A stretch of DNA of 64,000 nt from Liopterus haemorrhoidalis. Its lineage: Eukaryota; Arthropoda; Insecta; Coleoptera; Dytiscidae. Under the pieces are notes generated by a model. The model made no database searches. It saw only the letters and a program-made list of their open reading frames with translations, and was not told the origin of the DNA. Location: the NCBI GenBank assembly GCA_963971575.1, contig OZ020624.1, forward strand, positions 11,246,625-11,310,624, given 5' to 3'. The stretch's first letter is position 1, and every line of letters starts with the position of its first letter. A program made the position numbers and the translations under genes. Of the stretch, positions 1 through 10,609 are shown piece by piece.

Positions 1-221
1 AATGAAAGTAATTTAAGACGTTTATTTTAGAAAGTATTTAAAGATTGAAAATATGAAACATGAAATAGCCAGGTAAACGGATTACCGGCGAGCAGGTAGT
101 GAAAAGGTACATGTAAACAAGAAAAACAATTATCACAATAGTATTTTAATAGACAAAAATGATAGAAATAAGTACGACAAGATATAACACAAATATGACA
201 AACAATAATATAATAGATGAA

Positions 222-908
222 TCAAAACTCCAGACGTTTGCGAAGCGTCTGGGGAGATGATTGAAGACGGGAAAAGAGAGGAGAGAAGGAGAAGTTGGAA
301 GCCGGCGAGGCGACGGGTGTCACCGAGTGTTTCCTCGTTCTCTTCGGTTTGGGCGTCTCGGCGCCGAACAGCTCGACGAATAAGCGGGCGATCCGTTGTT
401 CGGTAGGCGTCGCGGCGCGAGGCGTCGATGTTGGTGTGGTCGGTAATATGTCCGACGAGAATGTAAGTTCGATCGGTGTCGACGGTGTAAGCCGGTATGT
501 AGGCTTGCAAAAGGTTGGTGGCGTCCTCGGCGGTGAGAATATCGACGGCGGTCGGACTGTAGTCTTCGGCGGTGGATACTGGTCAGTCACGATCCGTTCC
601 CACGGGATCGTAATGAGAATCCGAGGAGTTTGAGGTGCGAGTCGGTTTGTAGTGTCGGGCGTCGCGACGGCAGGCGTCGGTTTTGATGGACGGCGAGCGT
701 CACTGTGTGTGGACGGCAGGCGTCTGTGTTGATGGACGGCGAGCGTCGCTGAGGTCTGCGTCTGGTGAGCAGGCGTCGGGACGGCGGGCGTCGGTTTTGT
801 AAGCGCCGGCTTAACGGTGATGAAAAGCCGAGCTGTGGGGTCTGCGTGCTGGTAGAGGTACGCCTGTACCTCTGTACTGACAGACGCGTACGGTACTGAG
901 ACGTCCAC
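222..908 (-). CDS. Pro/Thr/Ser-rich ORF of copy A, function unknown
   Basis: A 228-codon open frame rich in P, T, S and R, without a recognisable domain. The N-terminal third is encoded by the tandem repeats (ACGGC-GCGTC type), so it is low-complexity. The C-terminal half contains an ELFG-x2-TP segment and ends in R-L-E-F-stop. The ORF in copy B (ends 59706) has an ELFG-x2-TP segment and ends H-L-D-F-stop, with synonymous-type codon differences (CTG GAG TTT TGA against CTG GAC TTC TGA). That pairing is the main reason to think the frame is or was translated. The start codon is not certain: overlapping minus frames continue upstream to about 1080. A gag-like or purely structural role are both possible. 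Confidence 0.4.
   Translation of the reverse strand: MDVSVPYASVSTEVQAYLYQHADPTARLFITVKPALTKPTPAVPTPAHQTQTSATLAVHQHRRLPSTHSDARRPSKPTPAVATPDTTNRLAPQTPRILITIPWERIVTDQYPPPKTTVRPPSIFSPPRTPPTFCKPTYRLTPSTPIELTFSSDILPTTPTSTPRAATPTEQRIARLFVELFGAETPKPKRTRKHSVTPVASPASNFSFSPLFSRLQSSPQTLRKRLEF
230..252. other. Stem-loop over the C-terminal codons of the copy A ORF
   Basis: CCAGACG (230-236) pairs with CGTCTGG (246-252) across a 9-base loop. The stem covers the last codons of the minus-strand ORF. A comparable stem-loop, outer arms CCAGA and TCTGG, sits at the same place in copy B (59714-59750). Confidence 0.6.
667..792. repeat. 23-bp-period minisatellite in copy A
   Basis: The 12-mer ACGGCAGGCGTC or ACGGCGAGCGTC starts at 667, 690, 713 and 736, an exact 23-base period with the two variants alternating. 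Another copy (ACGGCGGGCGTC) starts at 781, and isolated copies lie at 1025 and 1080. With a preceding G each unit is GAC...GTC, near-palindromic. Confidence 0.75.
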
Positions 909-1159
909 GACACGTAGGCGGCGTCGGAAGGCGCATCGTTCGGTGTAGCGACGGAAGGCGGTCTTGCCTCTGTGACGGGGTGGTGCCAGCGTGAGTGACG
1001 GTGATTGACGTCTTGGAATATGGAACGGCAGACGTCGTGGCGCTGAACGTCGGATCGGTAGTCGTCGGTAAGCGTCGCAACGGCGGGCGTCGTTTTGCGT
1101 TGGGAATAAGAATTAGGTATTGACGAGACTCTGACTGATGCGAAGCGAGATGAAATGTG

Positions 1160-1279
1160 AAAATGATTCTAAGTTATTATCTGTAGTTGCAAACGAAAAT
1201 GATTCTAAGTTAAAGTTGAGATGAAAATAACGCTAAGTTATTTTAAGTTGAAAAATGAAAATAACTCTAAGTTATTTTA
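1160..1279. repeat. Four spaced copies of a hairpin-forming motif
   Basis: A motif of the form GAAAATnAnnCTAAGTTATT occurs four times at about 1160, 1196, 1224 and 1258. In the last two copies the arms are perfect: AAAATAAC (1225-1232) with GTTATTTT (1238-1245), and AAAATAAC (1259-1266) with GTTATTTT (1272-1279), each with a 5-base loop ending CTAA. Confidence 0.65.
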
Positions 1280-1337
1280 AGCAAACACATACAAAAATAT
1301 AACAATAATAAACACAACACTTAGTGAGAACTCGTAG

Positions 1338-1418
1338 TATTTCGGCAGAAAATAGCCAGAGGCAGATATAGCCTATCGAAGTTATTTCGGCAAAAATAGC
1401 CAGAGGCAGATATAGCCT
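1338..1418. repeat. 45-bp tandem duplication
   Basis: A 36-37 base unit beginning TATTTCGGCA and ending GATATAGCCT occurs at 1338-1374 and 1383-1418. The two copies differ by one deleted base near the start of the unit. It lies upstream of the copy A ORF, in the same position as the other tandem arrays of this element. Confidence 0.7.
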
Positions 1419-1659
1419 GTTTGGTGAGCTCGTTAGAAACTGAAGAATTACTGCAATTCACTCTTCTTTTAAACAATTTTGGAGATTTGGTAAAGAGAGG
1501 GAAACTGAAACTATTGGTTGTTGAAAATATGGTAGGGTAGCGGAATGCGTGGATCGAAGTGCGCAATTCGCGGCAAAAACCGTGAATTACGCGGAATAGA
1601 GTTGATCCGCGGGTCTCAATCGATGGCGCGAATCATGAAGATTCCAACGATAGGTGATA

Positions 1660-2201
1660 GTGTGGGGTGGGAGGCACCCCACACGAGATATCGCCAGAAA
1701 CGCGAGATATCTCCTGCAACATGGCGTACCCACACTCTCCGGATGCAGGTGTCTATAACCCGACCTTTGAGCTGCCGTGGCCTTCCGCTGGCAGCCCCGC
1801 GGGTGGAACGGCGGTGAAGCTCCGACCTGTGTCTCAGCTCCTGTTTTTTCCTACTCTGCATCTGTCTGACCAGGATCATGTTCTTTCTTCTTGAGTCTGG
1901 ACTCCCAGGTCTGAAGGACCAGTTTCCGCTGCCAACTCCCCTCAAAAACGCCCGAGGAAGCATCGGGCTTAGGGCGTCTGTCTCGCGTTTCGGACCTCGA
2001 CCTGTTTATAAAGTGAGCCGGTCCGAATACAGGGCGTCCCGTCAGTAGCTCCCGTGGTTTTAATCACGGGCCACTGAGGCCTCGCCAGGTGACTGGAGGT
2101 TCGCCCTAACTCTCCGGATGCGAGTGTTTGTGACCCGACCTTGCGCAATGCCCAATCAGGCGGTCCGTCTGGAGAGTAGGCCACGGGCTTGCCCTGCCCA
2201 G
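1660..2201 (-). other. 3' UTR of the R1-type LINE
   Basis: No coding sequence belongs here. A segment with the core CTCCGGATG occurs twice in the same orientation, near 1736 and 2120, each followed by a match to CCCGACCTT. A hairpin TGTGGGGT / ACCCCACA lies near 1661-1683 and the octamer GAGATATC occurs twice near 1684-1712. Short overlapping frames on both strands here are not genes. Confidence 0.5.
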
Positions 2202-5138
2202 CTAGGTCGCTTCGACTCGATCCTGTCTCTCTCTTTCGTCCGCTTCCTTTACCTTCAAGATGTCAGTCATCATCCGCCTCACTGACTCCCAGTTCTCTCT
2301 GGACTTGGACATCACTTGCAGAAGATTGTCCGGTGTCAGGAACTCGTCCACGGCGACTGTCGCTCTTGTCCTTTCTCCGTCCCATCTTCCGCATGCGAAA
2401 AGCGTATGTTCTGCAGTGTCTACGGCTCCGCAGTATACGCAGGGGTCCTCTTGCTCCTTCCCGATCCGTTTAGTGAACATTCTAAAAGATCCATGTGCTG
2501 TAAGTGCCTGCGTAACATAGTAGTCGATGACCCTATGCTTACAGGCCAGCCATTCCTGGATGTTCGGAATTATCCTTTTGGTCCACTGCCCCTTCTCGGT
2601 GTTGTGTTGCCACTCGTCCTGCCATCTCTGGATCGAACGAGCTCTGGCCGCAACTCGAGCTTCCTTTCTGCCGCCTTCCTCGTATACCTCCGTTCTCTCC
2701 ATCGCCTGGAGTCTTAACGGGAGTACACCGGTGACTACCTGCAGGGCCACGGTAGAAACGGTTCGGTAGGCCGATGCCACCCCTAACAAAGCCCTGCGTT
2801 GGGACTTCTCCAGTATCCTGCTATACTTCTCATACTGGAGGATGGTACTCATATCGGAGCTCCGTACAGGAGTGTGGAGTGCTCTGTCCCCAATAGCACT
2901 CTCCTCTTGGCCCAGTTAGGGCCACCAACGTTTGGCATCAGTCTTCTTAGACTGCCAGCTATCTTCTCAGCCTTAGCCGCAGAGCTTTTAACATGCTCCG
3001 CGAAAGAACCGTTTGCACCGAATGTCACCCCCAGGTATTTAATATGGGGCTTTGGTAAGATACTTCTGCCCGCCAACTTGAAGCTTACTCCATCCCTCTT
3101 GAGCTTTCCTTTCAGTATCACGGCCTCCGTTTTTTCGGGGGCTAACTGAAGCTTGTGAGCGTCCATCCAAGCACTAATCCTCCAGAGGTTGACGTTGACG
3201 CAATACGTCAACTCTTCATCATTCTTCGCCTTCGTGATCAATGCCAGGTTGTCCGCAAATCCGATACACTTCGAATCCCCCAGTAGTTGGAGATTGAGCA
3301 CTCCGTTGTACAGGATGTTCCACAGTGTAGGTCCAAGGACTGAACCCTGTGGGTGCTGTTGCCCTGAGTACTCTGGCGTCCTTACTCTTTGATGTAAGAA
3401 CGTGCCTATCGCAGAGGTAGTCCGCCAGAATAGCCTGCAGATAGTGCGGAATCTCCATTTTCCTGATTTCTTCGAGAGTCAGCGCCCAGCTTGCCGAGTT
3501 AGGCAGATTTGCCAGAAGGCATTCCTTACATCCAAAGTGACCAGGACATGCCATTCAGCTCTGCTGCTTAGAGGGGTGTCGTAAACCTCCCTAAGAGCCT
3601 GGATCGTCGACCTGTTCCTACGAAATCCGAACTGTTGATGACTCAGAAGCGCCCTGCCTTCAATTTCCTCTTCCAACCTTTTTTGAAGAAGGGCTTTATA
3701 CACCTTAGAGAGCGAGTTCAAAAGGCATATGGGCCGATATGACCCAGGCTCATCGGGGTTCTTCCCTGTCTTCTTAATCAAGACTGTTGAGGCAGTCTTC
3801 CAGACCGCTGGAAATTCGAGTTTGCACAGTAGCTCGTTGAACATTCCCAGCAGCCATTCCCCTTGTTCCTCCAGGGCAATCTTGATTGCTTCCGTGGGTA
3901 ATCCGTCCGGCCAGGAGCCTTCTTGTTTTTCCTGCTCTTAACAGCAGTCTCGAGTTCATCCATCGTCAAGGGTACTGCTGCTTCATTTACTTCGGGGGTG
4001 TTAACCTGATCCTCTCTCCTCTGCGGGAACAGGTGGCTCAGGATTTCGAATTTTCTGTCCTCGGTTAACTCGACAGGCCTTAAACTTGTCAGCCCCCTCA
4101 CCACCACTTGGTAGGCAGTACCCCAGACATCCTCGTCCACTCTCTGTATGAGCTCGTGCCAGTGCCTTCTCTTTGCCTCCATGATCGCCTTCTTGAGTGA
4201 TCTACGCGGGAGTTTGTATTCTCGCTCCAGCTGTCCTAGATCCACGTCATTCCGGCGTGCTCGTGCTCTCGTGAATCTCCTTCTTGCTCTCGTACTCAGG
4301 GCTCTGAGTTGGCGTTCTCTGATGTTCTCGTCCCACCAGTAGGGCATAAGCTTACGGTTGTTCGGAACCAGAGTAACACTGGCTCTGTAAGCCTCCGCTA
4401 ATGCCTCGGCGCCATCGGTGTGTGAACTCCTCTGCTTCTCTGTCATGGAGTTCACTATCAGCGCCAGTGAGGACTTGAACACACTCCAGTCCACCACTCT
4501 TCTTCTCGGATCGTCCTGCCGCCTGGCCCCTGGTCCGTCTACCACCTCGAATCTGATGTAGCGGTGCAGGGTATGATTCTCCAGTTCTAGGACTCTCCAG
4601 TTTGACACGCTCCTTGCTAGTCCTTGGGTTGTAAAGGTCACGTCTATGAAGGAACAGCTCGTTCCTCTCACGAACGTAGGAATTCCACCACAATTGTGAC
4701 CCACCAAGTGTAGGGCAGCAGCCCACTCCGTCCAAACTTCCCCCCTCGCGTCGGTTACCGGAGAACCCCACATCGGCGATTTGGCATTGATGTCACCTGC
4801 TATGACTGCTTCTCTGCCGTTGATCCTGACGTGGTTAATAATGTTTTCCACCCTATGCTTTTATTCCTCCAGGGATATATTCGGAGATATATAAACCACA
4901 TAGAGGTCATAGTTGCGTAGGCCAATGCAGAGATGTCCTGTCCCTTGCACAATCCTGGACACTTGCAGCCGTCCTGCCATCGGCAACACCGCCACATCCC
5001 CTGCCGTATCGACTATCCACGGATCCTTCCTGGTCAGGGCTCGGTTGGGTTCCGCAACTAATAACAGGTCAATGCCCACTTCCTTGGAATACGCGTATGC
5101 CAGGTCGTGTGCTTCGTCTGTAACACTTTAAGAGACAT
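2202..5138 (-). pseudogene. R1-type LINE ORF2 (endonuclease-reverse transcriptase), frameshifted
   Basis: Reading down from the ATG at 5138, fragments encode the start of an APE-type endonuclease (5079-4861), its middle with a GDINAKSPMWGS motif (about 4790), then reverse transcriptase blocks: an SYRPICLLN motif and QQFGFRRNRST (3844-3479), a box that reads FADN instead of the canonical F/Y-A-D-D (about 3240), and a C-terminal domain ending at 2202 with a C-x2-C-x7-H-x4-C knuckle (CVYCG...HTLFAC). The order and the lack of RNase H fit the R1 clade. At least four frameshifts or deletions break the frame, including a deletion a few codons after the start. The conserved endonuclease SDH motif is also replaced (TLH). 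Confidence 0.85.
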
Positions 5139-5139
5139 C

Positions 5140-6651
5140 TTAAGTGTTTCTTAGCGTACCTCCCTTGGCGTAGTTCTTGATGCGCAGTCTTCTTATCCTT
5201 TCTACCTCATTCCTGAACTGCGGACACCTAAACTTGTCGGCTCTATGTCCTTCGATGCCACACGTGGTGCAGTGCTGCTTGTTGGTGCACTCTTTGGCCT
5301 TGTGCCCTTTCTGGCCGCAGTTAAGACACTCGTCCCTCCTGCTCACCTTCTCGTTGCGCTCTCTTGCCACGTGGCCGTGTTTCAAGCAGTTGAAACACAT
5401 GGTCATCTTTACAATCTCCTTGACCGCACAGCTGACCCAGCCGACCCTAATAAAGTTTTTTTCCGCCAACTGCGCTGCCAAGGTTCTCGGAAGCTCAACC
5501 GTCGCGGTAAACTCGCCATATCTGCCGGCCTTAACCGCCGATACCTCTACCTCCGCAGACTCACCGAGCGTCCCCAGTTCTTTGATAACTGCCGCCTTGA
5601 TCTCTTCTTTCGTCATCGTCTCCTCTATCCCGATAACGAAGACAGCTGACCTCCTTTGTCTGCCACGAGAGACCTCCCAGTCCGCAAACACCTGGCTGAT
5701 TTCCGTCCGGAGGGTCTCTGCCATTTGTCTTCACCCCCCTCCACTCTTAGTTGGACATCACCGCTGTCGGTTTTCCGTATCCTCTTTATCGATACTCCCA
5801 GCTTACCAACGTCCACTTTCTCCTTCATTGATTTTAGGAGATCAGCGTAGGTCCTTCCTCCCGCTTTGATGGTGACCGATCCGTCGCTCGGTTTTTGGCG
5901 TGGCTTAGCTTTTCCTTGTCCCAGATCCGTCCAGATTAGGATCTTCCTACTGCTGCCAGAGAACAGCGCTTCGCTGATCTTCCTCGTTCTCTCCACCTCG
6001 TAGCTTCTGGATGGTACAAGCTGGATTACCTCGACCGGATGCTCCTCTGCCATCGATTTTAGCTCCTTCAGATGGTTGTAAACCTGATTCCAGCAAGTTC
6101 CACCAGAGGCTCTCGTTTTCTCCATTGGCTCGACCGGGAGAAAGTAAACCACAGTGGCTACTTCTTTAGTGCCTTTCCTGGTCGAGATTTTGGATGTCTC
6201 CATGAGGTAGTCTGCCTGCTCTTCCTTACCTTGTAGCAGTTCCCCAAGTCCTTCGTGTCGTGTCATGAGTTTGCAGGTCAGCGGATTGCTATTCGCCTCC
6301 TCAGGCGCCATGAGGACTGCATAGCTTCCTTTGACGTTCACCTGCTGGAAGTCCGTCGAACGTACTTCGGTCTTTGCGAAGCACGCCTCCGGCCACTTCT
6401 CTCCAAGTACGCTTTCGAGTTCCTCGAAGCTACCTGCTTTTATAGCTTCTTCGACTCGCCTCCTAGTTTCCTCGGCCTCTTCTCCGCCGGTCTGAGTGCT
6501 CGTAGTTCTTAACACCTTTTTACTCAGATTCTTTGGGTCTTCACTCCTTTCGTTTTCCGTCTGAGTGCCCGCCGTCCTCGTCTCCTTGAGGATCACTCTC
6601 GCTTTCGACCTGGTGTTGGTCTCCGCTAGAACTTTGGACTCTTCCTCATCC
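5140..6651 (-). pseudogene. R1-type LINE ORF1 (gag-like, CCHC zinc knuckles)
   Basis: Two frames (6651-5625 and 5724-5140) join with one frameshift near 5700. The first part is charged and ends in a TYADLLKSMKEKVDV segment. The second carries three zinc knuckles, CFNCLKHGHVARE-type, CLNCGQKGHKAKEC and CTTCGIEGHRADKFRC, in the final 90 residues. The first knuckle has lost its last cysteine (R at that place). In R1/TRAS-type elements this protein packages the RNA and goes to the nucleus. The N-terminus is missing because the element is truncated at 6651. Confidence 0.85.
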
Positions 6652-6802
6652 TAAAGCTAAATATAAGTATAACTGAAAAGTTTACAAACTTCATACTTAT
6701 ATTTATAATTAGTGTTATAATTAGAACCATAACCTAAAAACATGTGTCAAATTGTGTACAAAAGTGTAGTTTTTGATTAATAATAAATATATATTTATTT
6801 TG

Positions 6803-6805
<3 letters not shown>

Positions 6806-6847
<42 letters not shown>
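6806..6847. repeat. (TA)n microsatellite
   Basis: About 20 uninterrupted TA units lie just upstream of the first codon of Harbinger transposase 1. Confidence 0.95.
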
Positions 6848-6849
<2 letters not shown>

Positions 6850-6854
6850 AAACT

Positions 6855-8628
6855 ATGGATGACTTAATTATGAAGGAAGTAATTAAGGAAATAGTGCGCA
6901 GACGAAGAATTTTGGTCACTATGGCATTAATGAAAATGAAAAAAATTCAAAAACGTAGATGGTGGGTTCATCCAATAAATGAGAGACGCAGTGAACAGAG
7001 CCACTGGAACAATTTGATGCGGGAAATGCGACTGTGTGATAAAAGTTTATTTTTTAATTACACTCGCATGACCGTTGAACAATTTGATACTCTGCTAAAT
7101 TTCGTACGTGTTCGTTTACAAAAAGATAGCGTACGTAGAATTCCAATTAGCCCTGGTGCTCGACTGGCAATTACTTTAAGGTAATAAAATAAATAAATAC
7201 ATACAATAAATAAAAAATTAGCTGTGGCCGCCTCAGAACCGACCGTCACTGCAGAATATTTAATCAAAAAAATTCACAAAATCAAAAAAATTGAATTGAA
7301 AAGTTGTCTCTTTTATGTTGTACAGTAACTTTCTTCAAATAAATTTTATCGAAATATTTCTTTGTTACCAAATATTCACAAAATACTAAAAAATAACACG
7401 CGTAAACTTCCACTTACGGTTGACCGATTTTTACCAAAAGTTGATATGAAGTTTAATTAAAATCCGTGCAGCCAAATTTTCTCTACACGTGTCCATGAAC
7501 CGACAGACATAATATTAAAAATAGGCAAAACGTGATGTACGAACCTCAATTCGTGGACATATATCAAAATCTAGATGTTAAAATCGGTATGATTACAATA
7601 CCTCCCTTAAATATTAGGCGGTCGGTAAAAAAAAATAGATAGATAAATGTATATATAATTATTTTTATAATACTATTCCAGGCATTTGGCAACAGGAGAC
7701 TCAATCCCAACTTTAGCATATAATTTTAGAATAGGGAAATCAACAACCTGCAATATAATACATGAGACTTGCTACGCGATATGGGATGTATTATCTCCCA
7801 TTTATTTGAAGTTTCCAAATAAAGATGAATTCAAGGCAATAGCCGAAGATTTTTATAAAAAATGGAACTTGTGTAGGAAGTCTCGATGGTAAGCATGTGG
7901 TTATACAAGCACCAGCCCATTCTGGTTCTCAATACTTCAACTACAAGAAAAGTTTTAGCATAGTGCTATTTGCCGTATGTGATGCCAATTATCTTTTCAC
8001 ATACGTAGATATAGGTGCGTATGGCTCCCAAAGTGATGGAGGTATATTGCGAGCCTCTTCTTTTGGGCAAAAATTATATGCCGAAGATTTAAATTTGCCA
8101 GATGTGGACTATTTGCCAAACACAAATATAAATTTTCCATATTTCTTTGTTGGGGATGAAGCATTCCCATTAAGGCATAATGTAATGAGACCATATGGCG
8201 GAACCAACTTAACGGAAGAAAAGCGAAATTTTAATTATAGGCTTTCAAGGGCACGCAGATGCATTGAAAATGCCTTTGGTATAATGGTTTCTCGGTTTCG
8301 CATATTCGACCGAGTTATAAATGCACAACCAGAGACAGCGGACAACATAGTGAAGGCTTGTGTGTGTTTACATAATTTCATCAGAACAACAGGAAACATC
8401 TGCGATGAAGTATATTGTCCATCAAATTATGCAGACCGTTGTGATAATGATAACATTATACCAGGAAGCTGGAGAACAAATGCGCCTGTGAATTCAGCCC
8501 TGAATAGTTTAAGGACACTGAACCGAAGAATAGGGACAAGAAATGCTCTCAGATCGGCAGAAAATTTAAGAAATACATTAAAAATGTATTTCAATAGTCC
8601 TGCTGGTTCTGTACCATGGCGTCAATAG
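6855..8628 (+). pseudogene. PIF/Harbinger transposase 1
   Basis: Exon 1 (6855-7180) ends at an AG/GTAATA donor. Exon 2 begins after CCAG at 7682, and the junction restores an ITLRHLATGDSI segment, a typical PIF N-terminal motif. Catalytic acidic residues are visible: D in SLDGKHV, D in GSQSDGGIL and E in RCIENAFGIM. The C-terminus is PWRQ-stop. Between KWN and CVGSLDGKH (about 7865-7875) the frame shifts, apparently by loss of about ten bases, so the copy is inactive. PIF transposases act with a MADF or Myb-like partner, and that gene lies convergently at 8578-9990. The intron 7181-7681 may hold a further repeat, since ACCGACCG (about 7238) and CGGTCGGT (about 7620) are inverted. Confidence 0.85.
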
Positions 8629-9990
8629 CTTAAGTTTTGTTGTAACTGGTGTAGTTGCAGATGTGGGTGTAGGAGTTTGTGTAGGTGTTGGTGTAAACGA
8701 GTCTGTTGGCGGTGGTGAAAACGGTGTAGTGCAGGTATCTCTGGGAGAAGACAACTCCATGAAGGACATACTATCATCGTCTAGTGCATAAACAGGCACG
8801 AATTCGAATGGGTTATTTGTTTTACTCGTAGACGGATGGGAGTTGTCTTCGATGACTACAGGGTTGGACGTTGCAGTTTGTGATGGTGCCAATATTTTTA
8901 TATTACTGATTGTTCTAGAAAAAAAAAAACACATATGATAAAATATAATATATAGAAATGTAAAAATGCTTAGTAAAAGTAATTTACAATCTACCGATCG
9001 TAGGAAATTTTTACAAATGAGTAAGTATTGGAAATATTAATTATTATTTTAGTTATATTGTGTAAACAAATTTGAAGACCGCCGGTCGGCTTAACAGGAA
9101 AAGGTTTATGGCAGTCCCTAGTGGTTTATAGTAGTCCCTAGTGGTTTATGGCGGGCTAATTCCTTTTAAGTTAAGCCGACATCTGGGGTCCATATTTTTA
9201 TTAGTTCTTAAGATGTACTAGAACTGAATATTAGGAATAATTAATTTTAAGAAAAACAATTTGTTCCAAAAGAATATTACTCGGACTTTTCATCAGAAAA
9301 AGAATTTTGTTCAAATTAAATATAATTATATTAATAATAATTTAATATTACATGACTTTATTTAATTATCTTATGAAAGTTATTCGTATCGGTCTTCCAA
9401 TATTTACATGTAATATGGAAAAATCTTGTTCGTGTATTGAAATATAAAACAAAATACGTACTTTCTTGGCTTAATAACATCTTTTAAAAATGTCATGTGT
9501 TGCATTAGCGGCCATTCCTTCCTGGATGGTGCAGCAGCCCCGCTTTTTGTCAAATCAGAGTCGATCTGCTTCTCCCTCACATACTTCTGTCTTAAACTAA
9601 TACATTTTTTTAAGGCTTCTTCTCCTAAAAGAAAATTTAAGTTTGTTACACTTTTTTTTTAAGCAAGACATTTGCATTTTAGCAATTGGTCTAGAACTAA
9701 GTATAAATGAATAAATAATTCAATAAACGGAATTGGTGTTAATGTATTACAGAGAACGAAGTGTAAAGAGCAAAATTTCGTAAAATTATAGTAAAAAAAT
9801 GACTACAACTGAATGTACTTACCGCTAATACAAACTTGTTCTCCAATTTGACGCCATACGATTTCTCTTAAATCGTTTTTTTTTTTAAATCTTTATGTCT
9901 TTTATCGTAAAGCACTGGGTTAGCCTCTACTAAACCTAAGGAAAAAATCTCTCCTTCCAATATTCGTTTCACTATTTAGTAGCTATTTAT
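8578..9990 (-). pseudogene. MADF-type partner gene of Harbinger 1
   Basis: Three coding pieces can be joined. Piece 1 (about 9990-9823) contains VEANPVLYDKRHKDLKKK and WRQIGEQV, the first part of a MADF domain, with a donor at 9822. A run of A codons near 9880 causes a frameshift. Piece 2 (9624-9462) continues with EEALKKC, RQKYVREK and PSRKEWPLMQHMTFLKDV, the MADF C-terminal half. Piece 3 (8914-8578) is a low-complexity tail with TPTPTQTPTPTS. The gene converges on the transposase, and the tails overlap by about 50 bases. In PIF/Harbinger elements such proteins bind the element ends and bring the transposase to DNA. No ATG is visible for piece 1. Confidence 0.7.
9085..9180. mobile_element. 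Short palindromic MITE with internal repeats
   Basis: GTCGGCTTAAC (9085-9095) is repeated inverted at 9170-9180. The inner flanks AGGAAAAGG and CCTTTT also pair. The centre holds direct repeats of a 20-base unit, GTTTATGGCAGTCCCTAGTG. It lies in an intron of the Harbinger 1 partner gene. I see no target duplication. Confidence 0.7.
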
Positions 9991-10214
9991 TTAGTTATAC
10001 GATGGTGACTGCTATGAATAACCGCGCAAATCAGAATGACCGTTGGAAAGTTGTAAACAAGCTATTCGAAAACAGAGGTTAAATATTAGATCTACATTAA
10101 CGACCGAGTAGCTTCAATTCGTACTAACAGATGGATGCACCTGCTAATTATAAATATAATTTGAGCTAGTGTGAATGGGTATCCGCAAGTATAATTATAA
10201 TTATAAGTTAAAGA

Positions 10215-10539
10215 TTATAAATATAAATTATAAGTATAATTTGGAACTATGAATGCACCTTTACACATATAAATCTTGCGTTCTTCACATACGTGTCTCT
10301 TACACTTACAACAGCAATATCTAGTTTTCCTGTCTTTATCACTGGGGCAAAAATAACACCTTTTTCTTTTCTCTACTCTGTCAGTCAAATTATGAGAACT
10401 ACCCGGATCATCGATTTGCAAAATCGAGCATATTGATAAACGTATAGGTTTGCGCAAAGTTGATTTTTCCAATCTTCTCTTCATTTCCTCGCTCGTTAAA
10501 CTAAGAGCTAAGGTTTCAATAAATTTACATCTGCTCAAT
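10215..10539 (-). pseudogene. piggyBac 1 transposase, C-terminal part
   Basis: The frame continues the protein interrupted at 14321. It starts at the RCKFIETLALSL segment and ends with a cysteine-rich domain, CYFCPSDKDRKTRYCCC then CKCKRHVC, the zinc-binding C-terminus of piggyBac-type transposases that recognises element ends. It is separated from the rest by the LINE at 10540-14320. The last residues after KIYMCK run into AT-rich sequence, so the true end is unclear. Confidence 0.85.
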
Positions 10540-10609
10540 CTACCACGATCCTGTAGACATTGACACTGAGTTACAGGTCGTAGCAGTTCGTGTTGCACTT
10601 CCCCTCCAG

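Larger units (their letters stand above)
1..1640 (-). mobile_element. Unclassified GC-rich repeat, copy A (extends left of window)
   Basis: This stretch is far more GC-rich than its AT-rich surroundings. It reads on the minus strand as a tandem-repeat-rich upstream part (about 650-1420), a proline/threonine-rich frame ending at 222, and an AT-rich tail that runs off the window. The same order, the same C-terminal codons and a stem-loop over those codons recur at 59346-61261 (copy B), so I treat both as one repeat family. I see no transposase, reverse transcriptase or integrase in either copy. The right border with the R1-type LINE is uncertain, somewhere near 1560-1660. It could be a non-autonomous LTR or other element, and I do not assign a class. 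Confidence 0.5.
1660..6651 (-). mobile_element. R1-type non-LTR retrotransposon, decayed
   Basis: The element reads from 6651 down. ORF1 is a gag with three CCHC zinc knuckles. ORF2 carries an R1-type endonuclease, a reverse transcriptase and a C-terminal CCHC motif, and has no RNase H. ORF1 stops with TAA and ORF2 starts with ATG one base later (TAA-G-ATG, 5142 to 5136). The frame is open at the upper border (6651), so the copy is 5' truncated. The lower border is a GC-rich 3' UTR that I can follow to about 1660. Multiple frameshifts make it inactive. No target duplication could be matched. Confidence 0.8.

Noticed and set aside
72..88. GGTAAACGGATTACC as another copy of the LINE 3 target palindrome
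   Set aside because: It shares only the first nine bases with the site at 58904; too short to claim a link.
667..792. CRISPR-like direct repeats
   Set aside because: Repeats are 12 bases with 11-base spacers of related sequence, in eukaryotic transposon DNA, with no cas genes.
1616..1963. 115-codon minus ORF next to the R1-type LINE
   Set aside because: It lies in the LINE 3' UTR; no domain, and it spans the repeated CTCCGGATG blocks.
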